DNA of 64,000 nt, taken from NCBI RefSeq assembly GCF_026122795.1, contig NZ_JAIWQV010000002.1, positions 19,452 through 83,451 on the forward strand, given 5' to 3'. Position 1 is the stretch's first letter; each line of letters opens with the position of its first letter. The notes below the pieces were generated by a model. The model saw only the letters and a program-made list of their open reading frames with translations, was not told the origin of the DNA and did not search any database. The stretch comes from Buchnera aphidicola (Chaitophorus viminalis) (GTDB taxonomy: Bacteria; Pseudomonadota; Gammaproteobacteria; Enterobacterales; Enterobacteriaceae). Of the stretch, positions 10,981 through 19,978 are shown piece after piece. The translations under genes were made by a program, and so were the position numbers.

Positions 10981-11001
10981 ATATGATTGATCGTATCATA
11001 T
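10981..11001. promoter_or_regulatory. Possible operator dyad between leuB and dcd
   Basis: Seven-base arms ATATGAT and ATCATAT flank a seven-base spacer that includes GATCG, inside the divergent leuB/dcd intergenic region. The spacing resembles a dimeric repressor site, but no matching regulator is known to me and AT-rich DNA often gives such dyads. No convincing -35/-10 pair could be assigned for either gene. Confidence 0.2.
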
Positions 11002-11205
11002 AAATAAATAGTTTAAAACTTTTGAAAGATAACTTTTAAAAAAAAATTTATAAATAAAATAAATATTTTTTTATTTTTTTTTTATTGTAAAATAAATATT
11101 TAATTTCGTATAAAATTTTTATTAATATTTAAAATATTTTTGAGATATAATAATTTGATAAAGATGTTTTAACTAAAAATTTTTTATTTAAAAAGAGTAT
11201 ATAAT

Positions 11206-11787
11206 ATGAGATTATGTGATGAAGATATTAAAAAATGGATTTTAAAAAAAAAGTTAATTATTACTCCTACTCCTAATATGAAAAAAATTCATGGAGCAAC
11301 TATTGATATACGTTTAAGTAATAAATTTAGAATTTTTAAAAAATCTCATGATGCTATTATAGATTTAAATAAATCTTCTGAAAATATTAAAAGTGTTTTA
11401 AAAAAAAATATTAGTGATGAAATTTGTATTGCTGATAATAAATCTTTTATTTTAAAACCAAAAAATTTTGCATTAGCCTTAACAATAGAAAAAATATCTA
11501 TGCCTAATAATTTAGTTGGATGGTTAGATGGTCGTTCTTCTTTAGCTAGATTAGGATTAATGATTCATATGACTTCGCATAGAATTGATCCAGGTTGGAA
11601 TGGAAAAATTGTTTTAGAATTATTTAATGCAGGAAATTTTATTTTAGCTCTAACTCCAGGGATGTTTATTGCAGCTTTAAGTTTTGAAATTTTATCTGGT
11701 TTTTCTAGTAAACCTTATAATTATAAAAATAGATCTAAATATTTTAATCAAGAAAGTATTATTTCTAGTTTGATATATAAAGAATAA
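11206..11787 (+). CDS. dcd: dCTP deaminase
   Basis: Dcd (193 residues, the same length as in E. coli) deaminates dCTP to dUTP, feeding thymidylate synthesis. The catalytic-site block GWLDGRSSLARLGLM (about 105-119), with the conserved Arg and Ser, is intact. HRIDPGWNGKIVLELFN, containing the catalytic Glu, is also intact. In other Buchnera dcd follows gnd directly; here the leu cluster separates them. A weak GAG ribosome site lies about 10 bases before ATG. Confidence 0.96.
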   Translation: MRLCDEDIKKWILKKKLIITPTPNMKKIHGATIDIRLSNKFRIFKKSHDAIIDLNKSSENIKSVLKKNISDEICIADNKSFILKPKNFALALTIEKISMPNNLVGWLDGRSSLARLGLMIHMTSHRIDPGWNGKIVLELFNAGNFILALTPGMFIAALSFEILSGFSSKPYNYKNRSKYFNQESIISSLIYKE

Positions 11788-11888
11788 AATTTTAAATATG
11801 TAATATAAATATTAAAAAAAATAGTTTATATAAGATATATTTTTTTATAAAAAATATTAATTTTATGTATATATTTGGAATCAATATT

Positions 11889-13523
11889 ATGATTAAAAAA
11901 AATAAAAAAATTCTTGTTACTTGTGCTTTACCGTATGCTAATGGTCCGATACATATCGGGCACTTATTAGAACATATTCAAGCAGATATTTGGGTTAGAT
12001 TTCATAGAATGAATAAAAAAATTGTTTTTTTTATTTGTGCAGATGATTCTCATGGTACTGCAATTATGTTAAAATCTAAATCGATGAATATTTGTCCAAA
12101 AGATTTAATAAAAATTGTTTTTAAAAAACATTTAAAAGATTTATTGAATTTTAATATTTCTTATGATAATTATTCACATACTCATAGTAAAGAAAATTTA
12201 TATTATTCACAAAAAATCTTTTTAATATTAAAAAAACGAGGATTTATTAAAAAAAAAAAAATTTATCAATTATATGATTCTTTAGAAAAAATTTTTTTAC
12301 CAGATAGATTAGTAAAAGGTATATGTCCTAAATGTTTTAACATTGATCAATATGGTGATCATTGTGAAAGTTGTGGATCTGTATATAATGCTAAAGATTT
12401 AATTAGTCCTAAATCACAAATTTCTGGATCTATTCCTATTTTAAAAAATTCTACTCATTTTTTTTTAAATTTACCTAATTTTGAAAAAAAATTAAAATTA
12501 TGGATTAGTTCTGGTATTTTAAATAAAAATGTTGAAAATAAAACAAAAGAATGGTTTAAAAAAGGTTTAAAATTATGGGATATTTCTAGAGATTCTCCTT
12601 ATTTTGGTTTTAATATTCCAGGATATAAAGATAAATATTTTTATGTGTGGTTAGATGCTCCAATATGTTATATTAGTACTTTTAAAAATCTTTGTTTAAA
12701 AAACAAAAAAATTAATTTTCAAGAATTTTGGAAAAGTTCTAAAAATACTGATTTATATCATTTTATAGGAAAAGATATAATTTATTTTCATAGTATCTTT
12801 TGGCCATCTATTTTAGAAGGAATAAATTTTAGAAAACCAACTAAAATTTTTGTACATGGACATGTTACTTTAAATAAAAAGAAAATGTCTAAATCAAAAA
12901 ATAAATTAATTAAAGCGAGTACATGGTTAAAATTTTTTGATTCTGATAGTTTAAGATATTATTTTGCTTCAAAATTATCTGCTTCTATGAAAGATATTGA
13001 ATTTGATTTAAAAGAATTTGTACATAAAATTAATTCAGATATAGTAAATAAAATTGTAAATCTTGCTTCTAGATGTTCTAGCTTTATAAATAATTACTTT
13101 AATAGTATGTTAAGCGATAAATTGTTAGATTTAAATTTATATAATGTTTTTTTAAAAAAAAATAAAAAAATTTTTAAATTATTTAAATCTAGAAAATATT
13201 CTTCTATAATATATATTATTGTTAAATATGCAGAAAAATCTAATTATTATATAAATGATGCGAAACCTTGGAATTTATTTAAAAATAATAAATATAATAT
13301 ACAAATACAATTAATTTGTACTATGGGAATAAATTTATTTCGTTTTTTAATAACTTGGTTAAAACCTATTATGCCGGATTTAAGTAATCGTGTAGAGCAA
13401 TTTTTAAATATTAAACTTTCTTGGAAAAATTTAAATTTTCCATTATTAAATCATAAAATTTCTAAGTTTAATCATTTATATAATCGATTAAATCATTGTT
13501 CTTCTAAAATTTTTTATAAATAA
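11889..13523 (+). CDS. metG: Methionyl-tRNA synthetase, short form
   Basis: MetG (544 residues from this start) charges tRNA-Met with methionine. The HIGH-type motif is in YANGPIHIGHLLEH, the zinc knuckle is CPKCFNIDQYGDHCESCG (about residues 143-160) and the second signature is KKKMSKSKN (about 330). I chose ATG 11889 ([11 protein letters not shown]) over the upstream in-frame ATG 11865 because family N-termini begin a few residues before KILVTCALPYANG and a GGA lies about 12 bases upstream. The protein ends after the anticodon-binding helical domain and lacks the C-terminal OB-fold dimerisation domain of the 677-residue E. coli enzyme. It ends one base from the tilS stop on the other strand. 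Confidence 0.95.
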   Translation: MIKKNKKILVTCALPYANGPIHIGHLLEHIQADIWVRFHRMNKKIVFFICADDSHGTAIMLKSKSMNICPKDLIKIVFKKHLKDLLNFNISYDNYSHTHSKENLYYSQKIFLILKKRGFIKKKKIYQLYDSLEKIFLPDRLVKGICPKCFNIDQYGDHCESCGSVYNAKDLISPKSQISGSIPILKNSTHFFLNLPNFEKKLKLWISSGILNKNVENKTKEWFKKGLKLWDISRDSPYFGFNIPGYKDKYFYVWLDAPICYISTFKNLCLKNKKINFQEFWKSSKNTDLYHFIGKDIIYFHSIFWPSILEGINFRKPTKIFVHGHVTLNKKKMSKSKNKLIKASTWLKFFDSDSLRYYFASKLSASMKDIEFDLKEFVHKINSDIVNKIVNLASRCSSFINNYFNSMLSDKLLDLNLYNVFLKKNKKIFKLFKSRKYSSIIYIIVKYAEKSNYYINDAKPWNLFKNNKYNIQIQLICTMGINLFRFLITWLKPIMPDLSNRVEQFLNIKLSWKNLNFPLLNHKISKFNHLYNRLNHCSSKIFYK

Positions 13524-13524
13524 T

Positions 13525-14847
13525 TTATTCTTTTTTATGATTCCAGATAATAGATATTTTTTTACAATCTATATTGTATTTTTCTTGTGTAGAAAATATT
13601 CCAATTATAGAAATAAATTTATTATCATAAAATAAAAGTGGTGTTATTTTTCTTTTCCATGGAGGTATTTTGAATTTATTAAATATTTTTTTAATATTTT
13701 GTAATTTTTTTATATTTGTATTTATTTGAATTTTTTGATTAGTATAAAATCTAATATTTACTAGTTGTTGTTGTTTTGGTGCTTGAATATTTAAAACGTT
13801 GTTTTTATGTATTTTTTTTTTTATTTTTAGATATCCGTTTTTTTTTGGTAAAAATATTTTTTTTTTTATATTATGCCAAAATACAATATATTCTTGTATA
13901 TTGTAAGTTTTTTTTAACCAAAATAATTTATTTTGATAATTCCAGATTTCATTTTTTTTAAATTCTATTCTTGGATTTTTTTTTTTTTTATTATGAATAA
14001 CATTTTTTAAAATAGATTTTAAAAATTTTAATGTAGGCATCTGCATACCCTGTAGATTAATCCATTTTCTAATAATAAAATATTGAATATCTATGTCCAT
14101 TTTTTTAATATTTTTAATATTTAAAATTTTTTTTTTTAATAAATTTTTTTTAAAAATAGGTTTAATAAATTTATTTAATAATTTATGTTCTGAATAAATT
14201 AATTTTGTAGTTCTTAAGCAATTTTTAAAAAAAAATTTCCATTTTTGATTGATTTGAGGAAGTATTTTATGTCTAAGAAAGTTTCTTTCATATGAAGTGT
14301 TTTGATTACTTTTATCTTCAATCCATTTTATTTTTTTATATTTTGCCCATATTTCTATTTCTTGCCTAGAAAAACTCAGTAATGGTCTTATTAAATAATT
14401 TTTAAAAAATTTTTTTTTATATGCTATTCCAGATAATCCTTTTGGACCGCTTCCTCTTTTAATTGCTAATAATAATGTTTCACATTGATCGTTTAAATTA
14501 TGACCAGTTAATAATATTTCTTTTGATTGTAAGTTTTGTTTAAAAATTTTATAGCGTTTTTTTCTAGCTTCAGATTCAATGTTTTTATTTTTAGTATTTA
14601 ATAAAATTTTTTTATATATAAATGGAATTTTATGTATTTGACAAATTTTTTGACAATGTAATCTCCATTTTTTAGATTCTGGATGAATTTGATGATCAAT
14701 ATGAATTGCACGAATTGTTATATTATTTTTTTTTTTTATTTCGATTAACTGGTATAATAAAACAGTTGAATCTATACCACCACTATAACCTAAGAGAAAT
14801 TTTTTATATTTTATTATTTTTTTTTTAATTTTAATCACAAGAATCAT
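13525..14847 (-). CDS. tilS: tRNA(Ile)-lysidine synthetase
   Basis: TilS (440 residues, E. coli 432) puts lysine on C34 of the tRNA-Ile(CAU) so that it reads AUA codons, which are very common in this genome. The ATP PP-loop is LGYSGGIDSTVLL near residue 18. The N-terminal catalytic domain continues with HIDHQIHPES and TGHNLNDQCETLLLAIKRGSG. The C-terminal half is Lys/Asn-rich and poorly conserved, as is common in small genomes. A run of 14 A in the coding strand (13976-13989) leaves the frame intact. Confidence 0.93.
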   Translation of the reverse strand: MILVIKIKKKIIKYKKFLLGYSGGIDSTVLLYQLIEIKKKNNITIRAIHIDHQIHPESKKWRLHCQKICQIHKIPFIYKKILLNTKNKNIESEARKKRYKIFKQNLQSKEILLTGHNLNDQCETLLLAIKRGSGPKGLSGIAYKKKFFKNYLIRPLLSFSRQEIEIWAKYKKIKWIEDKSNQNTSYERNFLRHKILPQINQKWKFFFKNCLRTTKLIYSEHKLLNKFIKPIFKKNLLKKKILNIKNIKKMDIDIQYFIIRKWINLQGMQMPTLKFLKSILKNVIHNKKKKNPRIEFKKNEIWNYQNKLFWLKKTYNIQEYIVFWHNIKKKIFLPKKNGYLKIKKKIHKNNVLNIQAPKQQQLVNIRFYTNQKIQINTNIKKLQNIKKIFNKFKIPPWKRKITPLLFYDNKFISIIGIFSTQEKYNIDCKKISIIWNHKKE

Positions 14848-14890
14848 TATACGAATATTTTTAGAAAATTTTTAGATTTTTAAAAAAATG

Positions 14891-14964
14891 TACGTTCGAG
14901 TGGACTTGAACCACTGACCACTACTATGTCATAGTAGTGCTCTAACCATCTGAGCTACGAACGT
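14891..14964 (-). tRNA. valV: tRNA-Val (anticodon GAC)
   Basis: The 74-base cloverleaf folds fully: a 7 bp acceptor stem (ACGTTCG with CGAACGT), D stem GCTC/GAGC, anticodon stem CTACT/AGTAG with loop ATGACAT (anticodon GAC), T stem AGTGG/CCACT with loop TTCAAGT, and discriminator A. It resembles the E. coli valV/valW tRNA. It would read GUU and GUC. CCA is not encoded (ACA follows), so a CCA-adding enzyme must finish the end. It stands between tilS and ribE and is the only tRNA gene I see in the window. The choice of valV over valW as name is nominal. Confidence 0.95.
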
Positions 14965-15125
14965 TTTTATTTTTTAATTTGATATTATCACATAGAAAAA
15001 AAATTTTACAACTTTTTTATATCATTTTATTTTAAATATAAATTTTTTATTTGTAAATAAAAAATTTTTATTTTTTATATTTATAAAAATTACTAATTTT
15101 TATAAAATTTTTTAAGGAGTATACA

Positions 15126-15734
15126 TTGTTTACAGGTATTGTTCAAGGAACTGCAACTTTTTTATATATTAAAAAAATAAGTTCAATGTATTATGAATAT
15201 TCTATTCAAATGCCAGATTTTTTATTAAAAAATATTCAAGTTGGAAATTCTATTTCAAATAATGGATGTTGTTTAACAGTTGTAAAAATTTATAAAAATA
15301 TTGTTATATTTAATTTAATTCAAGAAACGTTTAAGAAAACTAATTTAAAATTTTTAAAAAAAGGAGATCAAATTAATGTCGAAAGAGCTTCTAAATTTGG
15401 TGATGAAATTGGAGGACATATAGTTTCTGGTCATATTATCACTACTGCTCAAATAATAAATAGTTTCAAAAAAGAAAATACTTGTACTTTTCTTTTAAAA
15501 TTAAAAAAAAAAAAAATTATGAAATATATTTTTTATAAAGGTTTTATTTGTTTAGATGGTGTTAGTTTAACTGTTGGAAAAATTTTAGATAATAATTTTT
15601 ATATACATATCATTCCAGAAACATTATTAAGTACTAATTTTTTTTATAAAGATATTAATTATTTTTGTAATGTTGAAATTGATGTTTTTTCTCAGACTAT
15701 TGTTGATACTTGTATAAAATTTATGAAAAAATAG
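15126..15734 (+). CDS. ribE: Riboflavin synthase, alpha subunit
   Basis: This 202-residue protein (gene also called ribC in E. coli) dismutates two lumazine molecules into riboflavin, a cofactor the aphid lacks. The two repeated lumazine-binding barrels are visible: MFTGIVQG with NNGCCLTV near the start, and VERASKFGDEIGGHIVSGHI followed by DGVSLTVG. The start is TTG, fixed by the family N-terminus MFTGIVQG and by a strong AAGGAG ribosome site six bases upstream. A 14-A run at 15503-15516 is in frame. In Buchnera APS the rnf genes follow; here nth follows after 134 bases. Confidence 0.95.
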   Translation: MFTGIVQGTATFLYIKKISSMYYEYSIQMPDFLLKNIQVGNSISNNGCCLTVVKIYKNIVIFNLIQETFKKTNLKFLKKGDQINVERASKFGDEIGGHIVSGHIITTAQIINSFKKENTCTFLLKLKKKKIMKYIFYKGFICLDGVSLTVGKILDNNFYIHIIPETLLSTNFFYKDINYFCNVEIDVFSQTIVDTCIKFMKK

Positions 15735-15868
15735 TTTTATAGTTAATAATATATTTTAAATTTTTGTAATAAATATTTTAAATAAAAATTTAATTTATTA
15801 AATTTTTATTTAAAATAATTTTATTATGTATTAATATTTTTATTTAAAAAAAAATATTTTATAAATTT

Positions 15869-16501
15869 ATGAAAACAAAACAAAGACTTTTATTTTTATC
15901 ATTGTTAAAAAAAAAATATAAATTAAAACGTAGTACAGAGCTTATTTTTTCTAATCCTTTTGAATTTTTAATAGCTGTCATATTATCTGCTCAAACACGA
16001 GATATAACTGTAAATAAAGTTACAAAAATTCTTTTTTCTATCGCAAATAGTCCTAAAAAAATACTTTCTTTAGGAAAAAATAAGTTATTAAATTTAATTA
16101 AAAATATTGGTCTTTATAAAACTAAAACTAAAAATTTAATTCAAACATGTAAAATTTTATTAAAAAAATATAATGGTAAAGTACCAAAAAATAGAATAGA
16201 TTTAGAAAGTTTACCTGGCGTCGGAAGAAAAACTTCTAATGTTATATTAAATTTTATTTTTAATAAAAAAAAAATAGCTGTAGATACACATGTTTTTAGA
16301 GTATGTAATCGCACTGGATTTGCTGTAGGAAAAAATCCTCGATCAGTAGAACGCATATTATTAAAAGTAGTTCCAAATAATTATAAATTATACATTCATA
16401 CTTGGTTTATATTACATGGTAAAATTTTTTGTCGGTCGAGAAAAATGCATTGTAAAATATGCATTTTAAAGAATTTATGCAAATTTTTTAAAAATCAATA
16501 A
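15869..16501 (+). CDS. nth: Endonuclease III
   Basis: Nth (210 residues, E. coli 211) is a DNA glycosylase/AP lyase that removes oxidised pyrimidines. The helix-hairpin-helix LPGVGRKTSNVIL carries the catalytic Lys (about 120), and the catalytic Asp is in VDTHVFRVCNRTG (about 138). The C-terminal [4Fe-4S] loop C-x6-C-x2-C-x5-C is complete. No strong ribosome site precedes the ATG. It is one of the few repair enzymes kept, with nfo at 31359. Confidence 0.96.
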   Translation: MKTKQRLLFLSLLKKKYKLKRSTELIFSNPFEFLIAVILSAQTRDITVNKVTKILFSIANSPKKILSLGKNKLLNLIKNIGLYKTKTKNLIQTCKILLKKYNGKVPKNRIDLESLPGVGRKTSNVILNFIFNKKKIAVDTHVFRVCNRTGFAVGKNPRSVERILLKVVPNNYKLYIHTWFILHGKIFCRSRKMHCKICILKNLCKFFKNQ

Positions 16502-16570
16502 TATTTGATATTAATTTATATTATTATAGATTTTTATAGATTTTTTTTTTTTACTTAGGAAAATTATTTT

Positions 16571-17851
16571 ATGTTTAAAAAAAGTTTTTTTCATGAATTA
16601 AAAAATCGCAATTTAATAACTCAAATTACTAATTATAATAAAATTAAAGATATTCTAAAAAAAGAAAAAATTACTTTGTATTGTGGTTTTGATCCTACAG
16701 CTGATAGTTTACATGTAGGACATATTCTTCCTTTATTATATTTAAAAAGATTTCAATTAGAAGGACATACTCCAATTGTGATTATTGGAGGAGCTACTAG
16801 TTTAATAGGAGATCCAAGTTTTAGATCTGAAGAGCGTAAATTATTAAATTTATCTAACAATAATTTTACATGGATTAAGAACATAAAAAGTCAAATTTAT
16901 AAATTTTTAGATTTTTCTAATATTTCAAATAAAGCAATTATTTTAAATAATTATCATTGGTTTAAAGAAATTAACATTCTTTCTTTTTTAAGAAACGTAG
17001 GTAAACATTTTTCTATTACTCAGATGATTAATAAAGAATCTGTTAAACAAAGAATTATGAGAGTTGATCAAGGAATTTCATTTACTGAATTTTCTTATAG
17101 CTTATTACAAGCTTATGATTTTTATTTTTTATATAAAAAATATAATGCTTGTCTACAGATTGGTGGATCTGATCAATGGGGTAATATAATTTCTGGAATT
17201 AATTTAATTCATTCTTTAAATAAATCTGAAGCATTTGGAATCACTTTTCCTTTATTAATAAAATCTGATGGTATTAAATTTGGAAAAAGCGGCACAAAAA
17301 CTATTTGGTTAGATCCAAAAAAAACAACACCTTATGAATTTTATCAATTTTGGATTAATATCTCTGATCAGGAATTATATAATTATTTAAAATATTTTAC
17401 TTTTCTTGATTTAAAAGAAATAGATAAAATAAAATGTTTAAAAAATAATAAAGTTAAATTTATAAAATTTAAAAAAAAATTAGCTAAAGATATGACAATT
17501 TTAATACATGGACAAGATAAATATCTTTTTGTAAAAAGAATTTCTACTTTGTTTTTTTCACATACTTTAGATGTTTTAACTGAAGAAAAATTAAATCAAT
17601 TTAAAGATTATGGAGCTCCACATATTATTATAAAAAATTCTTTATATTCCATACAAGAAATATTAGTTTTATCTAATTTAGCTAGTTCTAATCGACAAGC
17701 AAGAAATTTAATTTCTTCAAATTCTATTTCTATAAATTATAAAAAAATTAATATTTTAAATTACTTTCTTTTAGATTCAGATAAATTATTTAATAAATAT
17801 ACAATAATTACTAAAGGAAAAAAAAATTTTTGTTTAATAATATGGATATAA
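16571..17851 (+). CDS. tyrS: Tyrosyl-tRNA synthetase
   Basis: TyrS (426 residues, E. coli 424) charges tRNA-Tyr. The class I motifs are DSLHVGHILPLL (about 41-52) and KFGKSGTKT (about 234). Tyrosine-site residues are in YCGFDPTADS and FSYSLLQAYDF. The C-terminal S4-like RNA-binding domain (about 355-425) is present (SSNRQARNLISS). A TTAGGA ribosome site lies upstream. It converges on sufA with 31 bases between stops. Confidence 0.97.
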   Translation: MFKKSFFHELKNRNLITQITNYNKIKDILKKEKITLYCGFDPTADSLHVGHILPLLYLKRFQLEGHTPIVIIGGATSLIGDPSFRSEERKLLNLSNNNFTWIKNIKSQIYKFLDFSNISNKAIILNNYHWFKEINILSFLRNVGKHFSITQMINKESVKQRIMRVDQGISFTEFSYSLLQAYDFYFLYKKYNACLQIGGSDQWGNIISGINLIHSLNKSEAFGITFPLLIKSDGIKFGKSGTKTIWLDPKKTTPYEFYQFWINISDQELYNYLKYFTFLDLKEIDKIKCLKNNKVKFIKFKKKLAKDMTILIHGQDKYLFVKRISTLFFSHTLDVLTEEKLNQFKDYGAPHIIIKNSLYSIQEILVLSNLASSNRQARNLISSNSISINYKKINILNYFLLDSDKLFNKYTIITKGKKNFCLIIWI

Positions 17852-17882
17852 CTATATTAAATTTATATTTACATAAATGATA

Positions 17883-18251
17883 TTATAAATTTATTTGAAA
17901 ACTTTCTCCACATCCACATTTATTTTGAGAATTTTTATGATAAAAATCAAAATAATTATTAAATTTATTTTTAATAAAATTAATAGTTATTCCATCTAAT
18001 ATATGAATTTTATTTTTTGGAAGAAAAATTGAGATATTATCTTTAACAAAAATAAAATCTGTATTAGTATTTTTTGTAATATACTTTAATATATATTTAT
18101 ATCCTGCGCATCCTGTTTTTTTGATATCAATTTTAATTCCTATAATATTTTTTTTTATATTATATATTTTAATTATTTTTTTTAAAGCGTTCTGAGTAAC
18201 AAAAATTCCTTTTAATTTTTTTTCATTTGATTTTAATAAATATTTTTTCAT
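17883..18251 (-). CDS. sufA: A-type iron-sulfur carrier protein (SufA-like)
   Basis: The 122-residue protein has the three conserved cysteines of the IscA/SufA/ErpA family: one in KKTGCAGYKYIL (about residue 50) and two in NKCGCGESF near the C-terminus. These carry an Fe-S cluster for delivery to apoproteins such as LeuC, Nth and the Nuo subunits. I favour SufA over IscA and ErpA because the length equals that of E. coli SufA (122) and it stands next to ydiK, the neighbour of the suf operon in E. coli. No other suf genes are here. Confidence 0.85.
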   Translation of the reverse strand: MKKYLLKSNEKKLKGIFVTQNALKKIIKIYNIKKNIIGIKIDIKKTGCAGYKYILKYITKNTNTDFIFVKDNISIFLPKNKIHILDGITINFIKNKFNNYFDFYHKNSQNKCGCGESFQINL

Positions 18252-18461
18252 ATTAATAAGGCTCTAATTATATAAATTTATTATTTTATAAAGTATATTT
18301 AAAAATTTTTAATCGAAAATTTAATATAAATTTTAAATATATTAATATAATAAATAATTTTTTATTTTAAAATTTATTGATAATTTTTTTTTTTTAATTT
18401 TATTTGAATTTCACACAATAATTAGTTAAAAATAATACCAAAATAATAGAGGTATAATTTT

Positions 18462-19571
18462 GTGAAATATTATAAAAATAATATAGATTTATTTAAAACA
18501 ATTATTTTATTTACATCTGTTTTTTTTATTATTATATCAAGTTTTTATATCATTCGTCCATTTTTACAGAGTTTATTTTGGGCTAGTATTATTGTTATTT
18601 CTACATGGCCAATTTTATTATATATACAAAATTTTTTTGGAAATAAAAAATGTTTATCTATATTTTTTATGGTTTCTTTATTGTTATTATCTGTTTTTAT
18701 TCCTTTTTTTATAATATTTACTTCTATAATAAAAAATGCATTTTATTTTTTTAGTTATATTAGTTTAGAAAAATGCATTTTTCCTAAATTAGATTTTTTA
18801 CAAAATATTCCTATATTTGGATTAAAATTTTCATTACTGTATAAAAATTTTATACAAGGAGAAGAATCAGAAAATTTTTTTAATTTTTTACAACCGTATT
18901 TTGGTCAAATAATAATTTTTTTGTTTCATAAGATGAAATTATTAAGTAGTTTATTAATAAATTTATTTTTTATTTTTATATTTATTTGTTTTTTTTATTG
19001 GGAAGGAGAAAAAATATGTTATTTTTTAAAAAATTGTTTTTTAAAATTAAATTTTAAGTCAAAAAATTCAATATTTTTAATTATTGAAAAATCTATTCGA
19101 GCTGTATTTTTAGGAGTAATAATTACATCTTTAATACAAGGAGTTTTAGGAGGATTAGGATTAATAATTGTAGGTGCTCCATATATAGTTTTTTTTGTTG
19201 TAATAATTATTTTTTTCTCTTTGATACAATTAGGATCTTTACCTGTTTTAATTCCTATTGTTTTATGGTTATATTTTAAAAAATTTTTTATATATGGAAC
19301 ATTTTTACTTGTATGGAGTATTATATTATCTATTTTAGATAATTTAATTCGATTTATATTTATTAGATTAGGAATGAATTTACCGTTTTTTTTTATTTTT
19401 TCTGGTATTATAGGTGGTTTATTAACTTTTGGTATGATTGGTCTATTTATAGGTCCAGTTATATTAAATATATTTTATAAAATCATTTTTGTTTTTTTTA
19501 AAAAACGTATTTCTTCTAAAAATACTATACAAAATATTACACTAATTAAAAATAATTCTAATGATTTTTGA
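18462..19571 (+). CDS. ydiK: AI-2E family inner membrane protein YdiK
   Basis: The 369-residue protein is hydrophobic with about eight membrane segments and matches E. coli YdiK (AI-2E/PerM transporter family) along its whole length. Recognisable blocks are IIRPFLQSLFWASIIVISTWP near the N-terminus, SIRAVFLGVIITSLIQGVLGG in the middle, and GGLLTFGMIGLFIGPV near the C-terminus. The start is GTG, with AGAGGT eight bases upstream. The function is unknown; family members are linked to export of small molecules or ions. It diverges from sufA. Confidence 0.88.
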   Translation: MKYYKNNIDLFKTIILFTSVFFIIISSFYIIRPFLQSLFWASIIVISTWPILLYIQNFFGNKKCLSIFFMVSLLLLSVFIPFFIIFTSIIKNAFYFFSYISLEKCIFPKLDFLQNIPIFGLKFSLLYKNFIQGEESENFFNFLQPYFGQIIIFLFHKMKLLSSLLINLFFIFIFICFFYWEGEKICYFLKNCFLKLNFKSKNSIFLIIEKSIRAVFLGVIITSLIQGVLGGLGLIIVGAPYIVFFVVIIIFFSLIQLGSLPVLIPIVLWLYFKKFFIYGTFLLVWSIILSILDNLIRFIFIRLGMNLPFFFIFSGIIGGLLTFGMIGLFIGPVILNIFYKIIFVFFKKRISSKNTIQNITLIKNNSNDF

Positions 19572-19978
19572 ATATTTTTACAGATTTTTTAAATATAATT
19601 GTATGTAGTTTTTATCTTGATTAAAGTGAATTAATATTATTTTTCAAGAAAATAATTAAATTATTTTTCATATATTTTCTGAAATGAATATTTTAAAAAA
19701 TAAATTTTATGTAAATAAAATAATTTTTAAAAATATTAATATATTTTAAAAATTTAATTTAATTTTTATATTTTATGAGTAAAAAATGAATTTGTTAAAA
19801 CTTAATTATTATATATAATATAATGATTTTAAATATAATTTATATAAATTATTAGTTTAAAATAAAATAAATTTTAGTAATTTTATAGAAATATCATTTT
19901 ATAAAAAAAAATTAATACAAATAAAATATTAATAATTATTTTATATTATTTAAATATATTAACATTTTAGAGAAAAAT
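19572..19978. other. 407-base gene-free spacer, ydiK-aroH
   Basis: The spacer is nearly pure A+T and holds no reading frame with a recognisable product, no tRNA and no strong hairpin. The only signal I can point to is a promoter-like pair at 19792-19819. Its size suggests erosion of a former gene or of aroH control sequence, but nothing identifies it. Confidence 0.6.
19792..19819 (+). promoter_or_regulatory. Possible sigma-70 promoter for aroH
   Basis: TTGTTA and TATAAT are separated by 16 bases, about 160 bases before the aroH start. The -10 is perfect, but TATAAT-like strings are frequent in such AT-rich DNA, so the call rests on the -35 and spacing only. I see no Trp-repressor-like operator over it. 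Confidence 0.3.
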
